A DNA stretch of 64,000 bases from JAJDXO01 sp965207535. GTDB taxonomy: Bacteria > Pseudomonadota > Alphaproteobacteria > Rhodospirillales > UBA2165. Positions 45,981-55,264 of this stretch are shown here, one piece after another. The DNA lies in assembly GCA_965207535.1 (NCBI GenBank), contig CBDBMR010000011.1, positions 93,420 to 157,419 of the forward strand, in the 5' to 3' direction. Both the position numbers and the translations under genes were made by a program. Under the pieces are notes generated by a model. That model worked only from the letters and a program-made list of their open reading frames with translations. It was not told the DNA's origin and searched no databases. The number at the start of each line of letters is the position of its first letter. Position 1 is the first letter of the stretch.

Positions 45981-46384
45981 CCGTCAATCACCGCCGTCAC
46001 ATCGATTTCCACCAGCGCGCCTTCCACCAGCAGCGCTTCGACGCCGACACACGTGGATGAGGCGGAGCCATCGTCCCCATAAAAGTCCGTCATGGCCTTC
46101 ATGATGACCGGCCGGTGATCGAGTTGCAGCCCGACGATGAAGACGCGCTGACGGACCACATCGGCGGGCGTCGCACCGACAAGCGCGAGCGAGTCCCTGA
46201 TGGTGCCGTAGATGTAGGCCATCTGCGCCGCCAAATCGCCGGGGCCGACCAGCTCGCCGTCCTTGGTGGAGGCGACAAGGCCCGACAGGTGAACGGTGGT
46301 GCCCCCCTCGGAGGTCACCAGGTTGGTGAAGTGGGGCTTGTTGTGCAGGAATTCGGGCCGGTGGCGTTCTATGGTGACGGACAT
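45977..46384 (-). CDS. RidA family (YjgF/YER057c/UK114) protein
   Basis: A 135-aa protein. It has the RidA layout with VHLSGLVAS, GDLAAQMAYIYGTIRDSLALVGATPADVVRQRVFI, FYGDDGSASSTCVGVEALLVEGALVEIDVTAVI. The Arg of the enamine-deaminase active site normally found in the closing S-R-x-x-V region is not present in its usual form; the segment reads SSTCVGVEAL, so this may be a non-RidA subgroup. The start at 46384 has GGAGG upstream. It diverges from uvrA. Confidence 0.83.
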   Translation of the reverse strand: MSVTIERHRPEFLHNKPHFTNLVTSEGGTTVHLSGLVASTKDGELVGPGDLAAQMAYIYGTIRDSLALVGATPADVVRQRVFIVGLQLDHRPVIMKAMTDFYGDDGSASSTCVGVEALLVEGALVEIDVTAVIDG

Positions 46385-46463
46385 GTGATTTTTCCTCCCC
46401 AAAAGGCGGCAAATTCGGGATCAAGACTGGCCATTCCCTGCCTCGGCGGCTTATATAACCGCC

Positions 46464-49364
46464 ATGCCAAAAGACAACGTACAAGAGGGGACCAGCGAGC
46501 AGGATTCGCGCACCATCGTGGTGCGCGGCGCCCGGGAACACAACCTCGCAAACGTGGATGTGACCATCCCCCGCGATGCCTTGACCGTGATTACCGGGTT
46601 GTCAGGCTCCGGCAAATCATCGCTTGCCTTCGATACCGTCTATGCCGAGGGACAGCGGCGCTATGTCGAGAGCCTGTCGGCTTATGCGCGCCAGTTCCTG
46701 GAACTGATGCAGAAGCCGGATGTGGATTCCATCGAGGGCCTCTCGCCCGCCATCTCCATCGAACAGAAGACCACGTCCCGGAATCCTCGCTCCACCGTCG
46801 GCACGGTGACCGAGATCTACGACTACATGCGGCTGATGTTCGCCCGCATCGGCATCCCCTTTTCGCCGGCCACCGGCCTCCCCATCGAGGCTCAGACCGT
46901 TTCGCAGATGGTCGACCGGGTGATGGAGATGGAGGAAGGGACGCGGCTGTATCTGCTGGCGCCGATCGTCCGGGGCCGCAAGGGCGAGTACCGGAGGGAA
47001 ATTCAGGACCTCGCCAAGAAGGGCTTTCAGCGGGTGAAGATCGACGGCGAACATTACGAGATCGACGAAGCGCCCGCCCTTGAAAAGAACTTCAAGCACG
47101 ATATCGAGGCGGTGGTCGATCGGGTGGTGGTCCGTGAAGGTCTCGAGCAACGCCTGGCCGACAGCTTCGAGACGGCCTTGGAACTGGCCGACGGGCTGGC
47201 TTTCGCCGAGGACGCGGCCTCGGGTGACCGGACCACGTTCTCCGCCAAGTTCGCCTGCCCGGTGTCGGGGTTCACCATCGACGAGATCGAGCCCCGGCTG
47301 TTTTCGTTCAACAACCCCTTCGGGGCGTGTCCGGCCTGCGACGGACTCGGCACGGAGATGTATTTCGACCCCGACCTCGTGGTGCCCGACGAGCGCCTGA
47401 GCCTGAAAGAAGGCGCCATCGCGCCGTGGTCCCAATCCTCATCGCCCTACTACCGCCAGACCTTGGAGAGTCTCGCCAGGCACTACAAGGTGCAGATGAC
47501 CACCTCGTTCGCCAAACTGCCCAAGAAGGTGCGCGACGCCCTGCTGTTCGGGTCGGGCAAGACCGCCATCCCCATGACCTACGACGACGGCAAGAACGCC
47601 TATGAGATCAAAAAGCCGTTCGAGGGCGTGATCCCCAACATGGAGCGGCGCTGGCGGGAGACGGATTCGTCGTGGATCCGCGAGGAACTCTCCAAGTTCC
47701 AGACCGTTACGAGTTGCGAGGCCTGCGGCGGGTTCCGGCTCAAGCCCGAGGCGCTGGCGGTGAAGATTGCCGGCAAGCACATCGGCGAAGTCGCCCGCAT
47801 GTCCATCGATGAGGCCGAAGCCTGGTTCGCCGGGCTGCACCGGCACCTGACCAAGCAGCAGAACGAGATCGCCCGGCGAATATTGCGGGAAATCAACGAG
47901 CGGCTCGGATTCCTCAAGAACGTGGGGCTCGAATACCTGACCCTGTCGCGGTCCTCCCGCACCCTCTCCGGCGGCGAAAGCCAGCGCATCCGCCTGGCCT
48001 CCCAGATCGGCTCCGGCCTCACGGGCGTGCTCTACGTCCTGGACGAACCGTCCATCGGCCTCCACCAGCGGGACAACCACCGGCTCCTGGAGACCCTCAG
48101 GCGGCTTCGGGATCTCGGCAACTCGGTGATCGTCGTCGAACACGACGAGGATGCCATCCGCGCTGCCGACCACATCGTCGACATGGGCCCGGGCGCCGGC
48201 ATCCACGGCGGCAATGTGGTCGCGCAAGGGACACCCGACGATGTCATGTCGAGCACCGAAAGCCTCACCGGCCAATACCTCACCGGCTTCCGCCAGATCG
48301 AGGTGCCGAAGGAGCGCCGCCCGGGCAAGAAGGGTCATAAGATCACCGTCGAGGGCGCCACCGAAAACAACCTGCGGAAGATCGATGCCACCTTCCCATT
48401 GGGCACGTTCACCTGCGTCACCGGGGTCTCGGGCGGCGGCAAATCGACCCTGGTGGTGGAGACCCTCTACAAGGCGCTGGCCCGGCGGGTGAACGGCAGC
48501 CGGGTCCATCCCGGCGCCCACGACGACATCAAGGGTGTCGAATTCATCGACAAGGTCGTCGATATCGACCAATCGCCCATCGGCAGGACGCCACGCTCCA
48601 ACCCGGCGACCTACACCGGCGCCTTCACGCCGATCCGCGACTGGTTCGCCGGCCTGCCCGAAGCCAAGGAGCGGGGCTACAAGCCCGGCCGCTTCTCATT
48701 CAACGTCAAGGGCGGGCGCTGCGAGGCCTGTCAAGGCGACGGCGTTATCAAAATCGAGATGCACTTCCTTCCCGACGTCTACGTCCAGTGCGATCAGTGC
48801 AAGGGCAAGCGCTATAACCGGGAGACCCTGGAGATCACCTTCCGCGGCAAGTCCATCGCCAACGTCCTGGACATGACCGTCGAGGAAGGTTTGGAGTTCT
48901 TCAAGGCCGTCCCCGCCATCCGCGACAAGATGGATACCCTGAACCGGGTGGGATTGGGTTACATCCATATCGGCCAGCAGGCGACGACGCTCTCCGGCGG
49001 CGAGGCCCAGCGGGTCAAGCTCGCCAAGGAACTGTCGCGCCGCGCCACCGGCAAGACGGTCTATATCCTCGACGAGCCGACCACCGGGCTCCACTTCGAT
49101 GATGTGAAGAAGCTGATCGAGGTCTTGCAGGCGCTCGTCGATCAGGGGAACACGGTGATCGTCATCGAACACAATCTGGAGGTCGTCAAGACCGCCGACT
49201 GGATCATCGATCTCGGCCCGGAAGGGGGCGACAAGGGCGGCCAGATCGTCGCCGCCGGCACGCCCGAAGACGTCGCCGAGACCAAGGGCTCGTTCACCGG
49301 CGACTACCTGGGGCCGCACCTGAAGAAAAGAAGGAAAAAAACGCCGAAGAAAAAGGTGGCTTGA
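46464..49364 (+). CDS. uvrA: excinuclease ABC subunit A
   Basis: A 966-aa DNA-damage sensor of nucleotide-excision repair. It has two ABC ATPase modules: Walker A GLSGSGKSS near residue 47 and GVSGGGKST near 655, with signatures LSGGESQRIRLASQIG and LSGGEAQRVKLAKELS. The C-terminal zinc finger is complete (CEAC...CDQC), and the first insertion zinc module has CPACDGLG. A Lys-rich tail (KKRRKKTPKKK) ends the protein. No LexA box is visible in the 60 nt upstream. Confidence 0.97.
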   Translation: MPKDNVQEGTSEQDSRTIVVRGAREHNLANVDVTIPRDALTVITGLSGSGKSSLAFDTVYAEGQRRYVESLSAYARQFLELMQKPDVDSIEGLSPAISIEQKTTSRNPRSTVGTVTEIYDYMRLMFARIGIPFSPATGLPIEAQTVSQMVDRVMEMEEGTRLYLLAPIVRGRKGEYRREIQDLAKKGFQRVKIDGEHYEIDEAPALEKNFKHDIEAVVDRVVVREGLEQRLADSFETALELADGLAFAEDAASGDRTTFSAKFACPVSGFTIDEIEPRLFSFNNPFGACPACDGLGTEMYFDPDLVVPDERLSLKEGAIAPWSQSSSPYYRQTLESLARHYKVQMTTSFAKLPKKVRDALLFGSGKTAIPMTYDDGKNAYEIKKPFEGVIPNMERRWRETDSSWIREELSKFQTVTSCEACGGFRLKPEALAVKIAGKHIGEVARMSIDEAEAWFAGLHRHLTKQQNEIARRILREINERLGFLKNVGLEYLTLSRSSRTLSGGESQRIRLASQIGSGLTGVLYVLDEPSIGLHQRDNHRLLETLRRLRDLGNSVIVVEHDEDAIRAADHIVDMGPGAGIHGGNVVAQGTPDDVMSSTESLTGQYLTGFRQIEVPKERRPGKKGHKITVEGATENNLRKIDATFPLGTFTCVTGVSGGGKSTLVVETLYKALARRVNGSRVHPGAHDDIKGVEFIDKVVDIDQSPIGRTPRSNPATYTGAFTPIRDWFAGLPEAKERGYKPGRFSFNVKGGRCEACQGDGVIKIEMHFLPDVYVQCDQCKGKRYNRETLEITFRGKSIANVLDMTVEEGLEFFKAVPAIRDKMDTLNRVGLGYIHIGQQATTLSGGEAQRVKLAKELSRRATGKTVYILDEPTTGLHFDDVKKLIEVLQALVDQGNTVIVIEHNLEVVKTADWIIDLGPEGGDKGGQIVAAGTPEDVAETKGSFTGDYLGPHLKKRRKKTPKKKVA

Positions 49365-49450
49365 GCCCGGTCGGGAAACTCCGGATGTCCCGCATCAAGC
49401 TTGTCCTCCGGCCTGCGAAGCCGGTCCGGTGAGGCGGTGCATGACAAATT

Positions 49451-51058
49451 CTACTTGGTGATCAATCCCCGGTCCCAGAACCGGTCGGCGGCCACGTAGC
49501 CCTTCCACGCCTTGAGGGCGTGTTTCTCACGCTTGATGGCCGCGTGGGCGTGCCAGCCGATGACCAGGCCGCCGGCATAGCGGAGCCGCCGCGCCTTGTC
49601 CTCGTCAGCGCTGTCAGTGAGGCTTTTGACCAGGCCTTGGGCGACCTCGATGTCGTTCTGGACGCCGAGATCGTCCTGCAGCGCCTTCAACGATTCCAGG
49701 AACGGCTTCACCTTCGCCTCGTCATAAAGCGGCGCGAAGAATTCGGCGGCGTACCGCACCCTCTTGGCATCGATCCGCAGTTCGTGACGCTCGGCCGCGC
49801 TCATCCTGGCGAAGTGCTTGCCCCGCTCGAGCAGCTTGCCGTGGGCCTTGTTGAGGGCCTGCGCCGCGAAATCGCGGCCGTCGGCGAACAGCTGGACACC
49901 CGCCTCGCCTTCGACGCTCATCCGCCACGGGCGGGCGTAGAGAAAATCGACCAAATCGATCTTGAGCCCGGTATATTCCGGCGACGACAGCATGGTGCCG
50001 GCCCGCGCGTAGGCCAAATCCTGCCGACGGACGGCCTCCTTGGCCAGCAGCGCCAGGTCGGTGTCTCCGGGCATGGTTTCGACGACCGGCCCCACCACCT
50101 CCATTCCGAATACGTCCCAGTCCCGGGCCGGACCGAATTCATCGGCCGCCCATTTGAGCCGGCCGCCGAACTCGCGGCGGAGGTGATCGGGCAGCAGCGG
50201 CTTGTAGATGGAGAACGCGGCGCGCATCCGCCGCAACGCCACCCGCGCCTGATGGACGCCCTCCTCATGAGACCGGGCGAGGACGCAATCCTCGTTGGCG
50301 CCCAGATGTTCAAGGCATTTTGTGAGCGAACCTACCAGCACCTCCTCGCTGGTTGCGCCGTCGGTCAGTTCCACCGGCATCTGCCTGTACCAGTGGGGCT
50401 TGCCGCCATCGATCAGCTGGTAGCCCTGCTCGGACCTGGAGCGCTTCACCAGCCGCACCGGGAAATTCTCATTCAGTCGCCGGGCAATTTCGAACAACAC
50501 CGCCGGGTCGCCCCACTTCAACTCCAGTTCAAGTTCGGTGATCGGAACGCTGCCGTCCCGGCTGGCGATTTCACCGACATCGAGGTCGCAGGAAATCTCG
50601 GTGCCCTCCTCACTCACCAGATTGCGGGTCGTGCGGCGGATTCGGGTTTCGAACATGGGCTCGAAACGCTCGGCGGCCCGGTCCCGCAACTGGGCCTGGA
50701 ACTCGGGATTGTCGTAGACGAACTCCCGGTCCGGCACCGGCCGGTTGATTTTCAGGTCCCATTCGTTGCGGGTGAACGCCTTCCCGGCGCTCGCCTTGAT
50801 GGTCTGGGTATAGCCGCCCCGCTCCTTGCGCACCCGGAGGCTCAAGCCGTGCCTGTACAGAGCCTTGTCCGGGGTATCGAAATAGGTGGCGTTGACCTCC
50901 CGGGTCGACGCCCGGCCGGTCTGCAACTCGCGCAACCAAGCGGCGTTGCGAAGCCTGTCGGCGAATGACTGGTCGAACTCGAATTTCAGCTCGAGTTCCT
51001 TGTTTGGGGCGGCCAAATCTTCGGTATTCGGCACCGTTTCATCCGGCGATGTTCTCAT
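49451..51058 (-). CDS. CYTH and CHAD domain protein
   Basis: A 535-aa two-domain protein. Residues 20-215 form a CYTH triphosphatase domain with the signature ELELKFEF (ExExK). Residues about 225-535 form a CHAD domain, a helical domain rich in conserved His and basic residues (RSHEEGVHQARVALRRMRAAF, ERHELRIDAKRVRYAAEFF) that binds polyphosphate. Such proteins are inorganic triphosphatases linked to polyphosphate metabolism. The gene stands alone. Confidence 0.9.
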   Translation of the reverse strand: MRTSPDETVPNTEDLAAPNKELELKFEFDQSFADRLRNAAWLRELQTGRASTREVNATYFDTPDKALYRHGLSLRVRKERGGYTQTIKASAGKAFTRNEWDLKINRPVPDREFVYDNPEFQAQLRDRAAERFEPMFETRIRRTTRNLVSEEGTEISCDLDVGEIASRDGSVPITELELELKWGDPAVLFEIARRLNENFPVRLVKRSRSEQGYQLIDGGKPHWYRQMPVELTDGATSEEVLVGSLTKCLEHLGANEDCVLARSHEEGVHQARVALRRMRAAFSIYKPLLPDHLRREFGGRLKWAADEFGPARDWDVFGMEVVGPVVETMPGDTDLALLAKEAVRRQDLAYARAGTMLSSPEYTGLKIDLVDFLYARPWRMSVEGEAGVQLFADGRDFAAQALNKAHGKLLERGKHFARMSAAERHELRIDAKRVRYAAEFFAPLYDEAKVKPFLESLKALQDDLGVQNDIEVAQGLVKSLTDSADEDKARRLRYAGGLVIGWHAHAAIKREKHALKAWKGYVAADRFWDRGLITK

Positions 51059-51176
51059 CGCGGTCCTGTTCCACCCAGGTCACCCAAATACGCGTTCTGC
51101 CTAGCACACCGGCCACATTGTGGCGATTACTTTTGGGCCTCTATGACAGTCGTCGACGTATTCCGCCCGGAACGCG

Positions 51177-51563
51177 CTACCCGGCGGCCACGGCTTCCAC
51201 TTCAATGAGAAAAGCCGAGTTCGCCAGCCGGCTGATATAGACCAGGGTATTGGGCGGCGCGACGGCGCCGAAGACCTCGGTCCGCACCGCCCGCATGGCT
51301 TCAGAGTCATCCGGGTTGGTCATGAACGTGGTCAGCTTGACCAGGTTTTCCGGCCCCATGCCCGCATCCTCGAGAATGCCGAAGAGGTGTTGATAGACCA
51401 GGCGGGCCTGTGCCTCGATGCCCTCCGGCACATTGCCGTCGGCATCCGCACCGACCTGACCGGCGACGTAGAGCAGCCGTTCACCCGGACCGACCTCCGC
51501 CGCATGGCTGTAGGATGGGGCCTGCGGCGGCGGCACGTTGGACGGGTTGTAGATTTTGGGCAT
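51177..51563 (-). CDS. RidA family protein
   Basis: A 128-aa protein with the family pattern LLYVAGQVGADADGNVPEGIEAQARLVYQHLFGILEDAGMGPENLVKLTTFM and the closing PNTLVYISRLANSAFLIEVEAVA, which carries an Arg. Unlike the other RidA protein here it keeps the usual closing region. The start at 51563 (MPKIYNPS) has AGGAGG upstream; the longer 51614 frame is not used. Confidence 0.87.
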   Translation of the reverse strand: MPKIYNPSNVPPPQAPSYSHAAEVGPGERLLYVAGQVGADADGNVPEGIEAQARLVYQHLFGILEDAGMGPENLVKLTTFMTNPDDSEAMRAVRTEVFGAVAPPNTLVYISRLANSAFLIEVEAVAAG

Positions 51564-51680
51564 GGAATTTTCCTCCTGATCGGACCACGCGGGGCCCGGC
51601 GAAGGGCTCCGCAAAGAGAAGGACGCCGGACAAAAACCGGCGTCCTGGTTGACTCACAGCCGGGGTGCGGCAGCTAACCC

Positions 51681-52475
51681 TCAGCTGCCGGCCCCCAGCC
51701 CTTTCCACACGTCCTTGGTGGTTTTCATCAGTACTTCGCCGTGACGGAGGCCGATACAGCCTTTGGTTCCCCAGACCGCCCGGTTCGGCGTATCGGTGGT
51801 GCATTCGTGAATCACCGCCTGGACCCGCTGGCGGGTCGCCGGCGCCGTTTGCGCTTCGGCACCGTCTTTCACCCGGGCCCAGATCTCCGATCCATCGGAC
51901 ATATAGACCGTATCGTTGAACTCAACCGCGTTGAGGACCTTGTTCAGCAATTTCGCCACCGGCAGGTCGGGATCGGCCTGCATGAAGTTCTCCGCGGCCG
52001 AGCGGAGCGGCCCGGTATATTGGGCGACTTCATGCGCGGTCAGCGGGTTGATATCGCCAAGCACGGCTTGCGGGACCAGGGACGCCAGCCGCGGCACCGA
52101 AATCCTGGCGGCGGTTCCGCCCATGGACCGGATCAGGTTCTCCGGAACACTGATCATCACCGAAGTGAATTCCCGGTGAGCGGTGATCCGGGCCCTGTCG
52201 CCCAACGGAACAGTCACTTCACTGCCGCCGGCCTTGGTGACCGTCATCTCGAGCCGGGTCGCCGCGGCCTGACGATAGACGGTGCCGGCAACCGGCGAGA
52301 CACGATGCTGCTGCAGGCAAATGGTCGAGAACTCGGCCTGACAGACCCCGTTTTCGCAGATCAACCTAGTGGGCTCGGCGGTGGCGACCATACCCAGGAT
52401 CTGCGGCGCGGCGCTCGCGTGCTGCGCGCCGGCAACAGCGCCCGCGACGATTACGGCTCCCAGCAATTTCCTCAT
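51681..52475 (-). CDS. secreted protein of unknown family, paralogue A
   Basis: A 264-aa protein with a signal peptide (LLGAVIVAGAVAGAQHASA, cleavage before APQILG). The mature start APQILGMVATAEPTRLICENGVCQAEFSTICLQQHR holds Cys in the spacing C-x4-C-x7-C. Two more Cys lie near the C-terminus (VIHECTTD and KGCIGLRH). I do not recognise the family. It lies 22 nt downstream of a clear paralogue. The start at 52475 has GAGGAG at the right spacing. Confidence 0.7.
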   Translation of the reverse strand: MRKLLGAVIVAGAVAGAQHASAAPQILGMVATAEPTRLICENGVCQAEFSTICLQQHRVSPVAGTVYRQAAATRLEMTVTKAGGSEVTVPLGDRARITAHREFTSVMISVPENLIRSMGGTAARISVPRLASLVPQAVLGDINPLTAHEVAQYTGPLRSAAENFMQADPDLPVAKLLNKVLNAVEFNDTVYMSDGSEIWARVKDGAEAQTAPATRQRVQAVIHECTTDTPNRAVWGTKGCIGLRHGEVLMKTTKDVWKGLGAGS

Positions 52476-52497
52476 TGCATGACTCCTCATCAAAAAC

Positions 52498-53325
52498 TCA
52501 GCTGCCCGTCTTCTGCTGTTTCCAGACCCGGTGGCTCAAATCATCGGCAAGTTCATCGTGCAAGGCCGCAAGACAGCCGCGGAAGCTCAACTCCAGGTTC
52601 GGATGGCCGACGGCCCAGTCATTCATCTGAGCACAGAACTGAAATTCCTCGGCCACCCTCTTGAGGCCATCCCGCGCGTCTTCGCCCGGCAATGCCTCAC
52701 CCGTCGCCGCACGCCAGGTGTCCTCAACCTCGTGTGTCAACGGCGTCGCGTCCGCGGGCAGACTGTTGAAAATTTTTGTCACCGTCCGCATGGACACGGC
52801 GTCATCGGACATCGGGTCGAGGGCGGCGCCGGCCTGGGTGCGGACCGCGCCGGTAAAGTGCGCGATCTCCACTTCGCTAAGCGGTTCCTTGTCGCCGGGT
52901 TCGGGTTCGGGGATCAGCGACACGTACTCGCCCACCTTGATGGCGGCGGAAACCGCGCCGGTCTCATCCAGGATCGCCTGAGAGATACCCATGGACACGG
53001 ATGAGAAGCCGCGCTTCGAGTTGACCAGCTTGATAATCGAGCCCGGCAGCTTGATCTCGGAACCGTCGGGCTTGGTCAGGATCACCGCAAGGTCGGCGTT
53101 GCGAGCCGTCCGGTACGGATGACCGTTGGGCGGCGCATACCGATACTCCTGCAAACAAAATGCGGTGAACTCTGCCCGGCACTCTCCGTCCGCACAGTTC
53201 AACGGCGTCGGCTCGCTGGTGGCGACCAGGCCCAAAATCTGCGGTGCGGCATGAGACGTGAGCGGGAACACCAAAGCTCCGAGAAGGAGGCTTCCGAAAA
53301 TCGACGTGATTGGCTTTGCGCGCAT
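52498..53325 (-). CDS. secreted protein of unknown family, paralogue B
   Basis: A 275-aa protein with a signal peptide (FGSLLLGALVFPLTSHA before APQILG). Its mature start APQILGLVATSEPTPLNCADGECRAEFTAFCLQEYR matches paralogue A closely, with the same C-x4-C-x7-C Cys and more Cys near the C-terminus (FQFCAQM and FRGCLAAL). Both proteins likely have two to three disulfides and act in the periplasm. The tandem duplication is old, since the central parts have diverged. Confidence 0.7.
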   Translation of the reverse strand: MRAKPITSIFGSLLLGALVFPLTSHAAPQILGLVATSEPTPLNCADGECRAEFTAFCLQEYRYAPPNGHPYRTARNADLAVILTKPDGSEIKLPGSIIKLVNSKRGFSSVSMGISQAILDETGAVSAAIKVGEYVSLIPEPEPGDKEPLSEVEIAHFTGAVRTQAGAALDPMSDDAVSMRTVTKIFNSLPADATPLTHEVEDTWRAATGEALPGEDARDGLKRVAEEFQFCAQMNDWAVGHPNLELSFRGCLAALHDELADDLSHRVWKQQKTGS

Positions 53326-53602
53326 GTCGACTCCTGTTCAGCGATGTCCTACTGCAAAAAGGGTCTCACGCCGGGCGCCACTCTGTCAAATGGAGAGGCT
53401 CAATGGGCCTGGGTCCCTCGGGAAACCCTTTATTGCAGGTTGGCCGGCCACAGACCGCCGCCCCGGTTGGCAACCGGCACACGTCGAATCGCGCGCCGGC
53501 CGGATTGGCGTCATCCATCGCCGCGTGACCGAGGCGCGCGCTGGTGGCAACATGGGGCTGCTGCTTGCGCCCACCCCCGTCAGCTTATATCAGGGCCGGG
53601 TC

Positions 53603-54883
53603 ATGACCGATACCTCCTCAACCGATAGCGCAGAGGCGACGGCGCCGAGATCCTTCGCCGCACTCCGGCATCCAGGCTTCCGCATCTATTTCATCGGTAC
53701 CATGTTGGCGATGATGGCCGACTCCATCGAGCACGCCATCAGCTACTGGGTGATCTTCGCCAAATTCGCCTCACCCGGCCTGCAGGGATTCGCGGTGATC
53801 TCCCACTGGGTGCCGTTCCTGCTGTTCTCCATCTATGCGGGCGCGCTCTGCGACCGGTTCGATCCCCGGCGCATCATTCAGATCGGCATGGGGATGTTCA
53901 TCTTCGCCTCCCTCGGGTGGGGGGTCCTGTTCTTCTACGACGGCCTGGAACAATGGCATGCGGTCGTGCTGCTGATCGTCCACGGGCTCGCCGGCGTGCT
54001 CTGGGGACCGGCGGCGCAACTCTTGATCCACGACATTGTCGGTGCCGCCCACCTACAGAGCGGCGTCCGCCTGCTCGCCGGCGCCCGAACCCTCGGCGTC
54101 CTGTTGGGACCGGTGGTCGGCGGCGCATTGATGCTGTGGCTCGGCCCGGCCTTGGCCATCCTGATTAACGCCGCCATATATTTGCCGCTGACATTGTGGC
54201 TGTGGAAGGCGCCCTACGGGCCGAAATTCCGCTCCGCCGAAGAAGCGCCCCGGCAACCCATCCGGGGCCTGATGGATATCATCGAGACCATCAAGCACGT
54301 TCAGACCCTGCCCCGGATCATGTACATGACCCTGTTGGGCGGCGTGGCGGCATTATTGGTCGGCATTGCCTTCCAGGCCCTGCTGCCGGCGTTTGCCACG
54401 GCACTGGGTGCGGAGCGGGCCGAGAACCAGTACTTCATGCTGCTGACCGCCAATGCGGCGGGAGCCCTCACGGCGGTGGTGGTTCTGGAGGGCGGCGGCC
54501 TCCTCCAGGCCCGGGTGCGGACCGCCTTCGTGCTGGTGTTGCTGTGGGGCTGCTTCATGACCGCCTTCGCCCTGTCGCGGGATATTGTCCTGTCGACGGC
54601 GCTGCTGTTCGTTGCCGGATTTGTCCACTTCTCTTACGGGGCCATGCTCCAGACGCTGGTTCAATTGGAAGCGCCGAGGGAGGCCCGCGGCCGGTTCATC
54701 GGCCTCTACAACATGTCGGCGCTGGGGCTGATGTCGTTCTCCGGCCTGACGATCGGCGTGTTCGGCGAATTCGTCGGCATCCGCTGGTCGTTGGGCCTTA
54801 GCTCCGGGCTATTGGTCGCCGCCGTGCTGATCCTCTACGCCATGATCAGGCGCCGGGGCGCGGTCCCCGGGCTGATGTCGTGA
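53603..54883 (+). CDS. MFS transporter
   Basis: A 426-aa transporter with about 12 helices. The helix 2-3 loop GALCDRFDPRRIIQIG and GVLWGPAAQLLIHDIVGAAHLQSGVRLLAGARTLGVLLGPVVGGAL match MFS_3-type (enterobactin exporter-like) members. The start at 53603 (MTDTSSTD) is within a much longer frame; the N-terminal extension to 53258 is unlikely. It overlaps the next gene by 4 nt (GTGA). Confidence 0.88.
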   Translation: MTDTSSTDSAEATAPRSFAALRHPGFRIYFIGTMLAMMADSIEHAISYWVIFAKFASPGLQGFAVISHWVPFLLFSIYAGALCDRFDPRRIIQIGMGMFIFASLGWGVLFFYDGLEQWHAVVLLIVHGLAGVLWGPAAQLLIHDIVGAAHLQSGVRLLAGARTLGVLLGPVVGGALMLWLGPALAILINAAIYLPLTLWLWKAPYGPKFRSAEEAPRQPIRGLMDIIETIKHVQTLPRIMYMTLLGGVAALLVGIAFQALLPAFATALGAERAENQYFMLLTANAAGALTAVVVLEGGGLLQARVRTAFVLVLLWGCFMTAFALSRDIVLSTALLFVAGFVHFSYGAMLQTLVQLEAPREARGRFIGLYNMSALGLMSFSGLTIGVFGEFVGIRWSLGLSSGLLVAAVLILYAMIRRRGAVPGLMS

Positions 54884-55260
54884 GCCGGGCCGCGAAAGGC
54901 TATTTCGCGCGCGCCTATGCGGGCGAGGAGAAACTGGGTCCGCTCTATTGGTGGTACGGGTTTTGGCCCGTCTTCGGGGCCGGCGCGTTTCTGAATCTCG
55001 CCTTTTCGGTCTCGCCCTACGAACCCGGGGCCGGGATCATGAACTTGCTGGTGTGGAAACCGCTGTTCGTTCTGCCGACGGTGGGCGCGTTCGGCGTGAC
55101 CCTGGTTTGGCTGTTTCGCAGCGTCTGGCGCTGCGCGTCCAATGCGAAGACCTCCGCCCTGGGACGGGCCGCGCGGATTTCCCTGTTTTTCGGCGGACCC
55201 GCCTGGCTGCCTTTCATTCTCGCCCAAGCCGCCTGGCAGGCATTCGTCCGCTTTGTGTAG
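54880..55260 (+). CDS. small membrane protein, unknown
   Basis: A 126-aa protein with three hydrophobic segments: WYGFWPVFGAGAFLNLAFSV, LFVLPTVGAFGVTLVWLF and GGPAWLPFILAQAAWQAF. GTG start overlaps the MFS stop by 4 nt, so it is translationally coupled. Not recognised; possibly a partner of the transporter. Confidence 0.7.
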   Translation: MSRAAKGYFARAYAGEEKLGPLYWWYGFWPVFGAGAFLNLAFSVSPYEPGAGIMNLLVWKPLFVLPTVGAFGVTLVWLFRSVWRCASNAKTSALGRAARISLFFGGPAWLPFILAQAAWQAFVRFV

Positions 55261-55264
55261 TCCG

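Noticed and set aside
49520..50968. A 482-codon frame on the plus strand opposite the CYTH-CHAD gene
   Set aside because: It is an antisense frame of a high-GC gene with no ribosome-binding site and no domain; the minus-strand gene explains the region.
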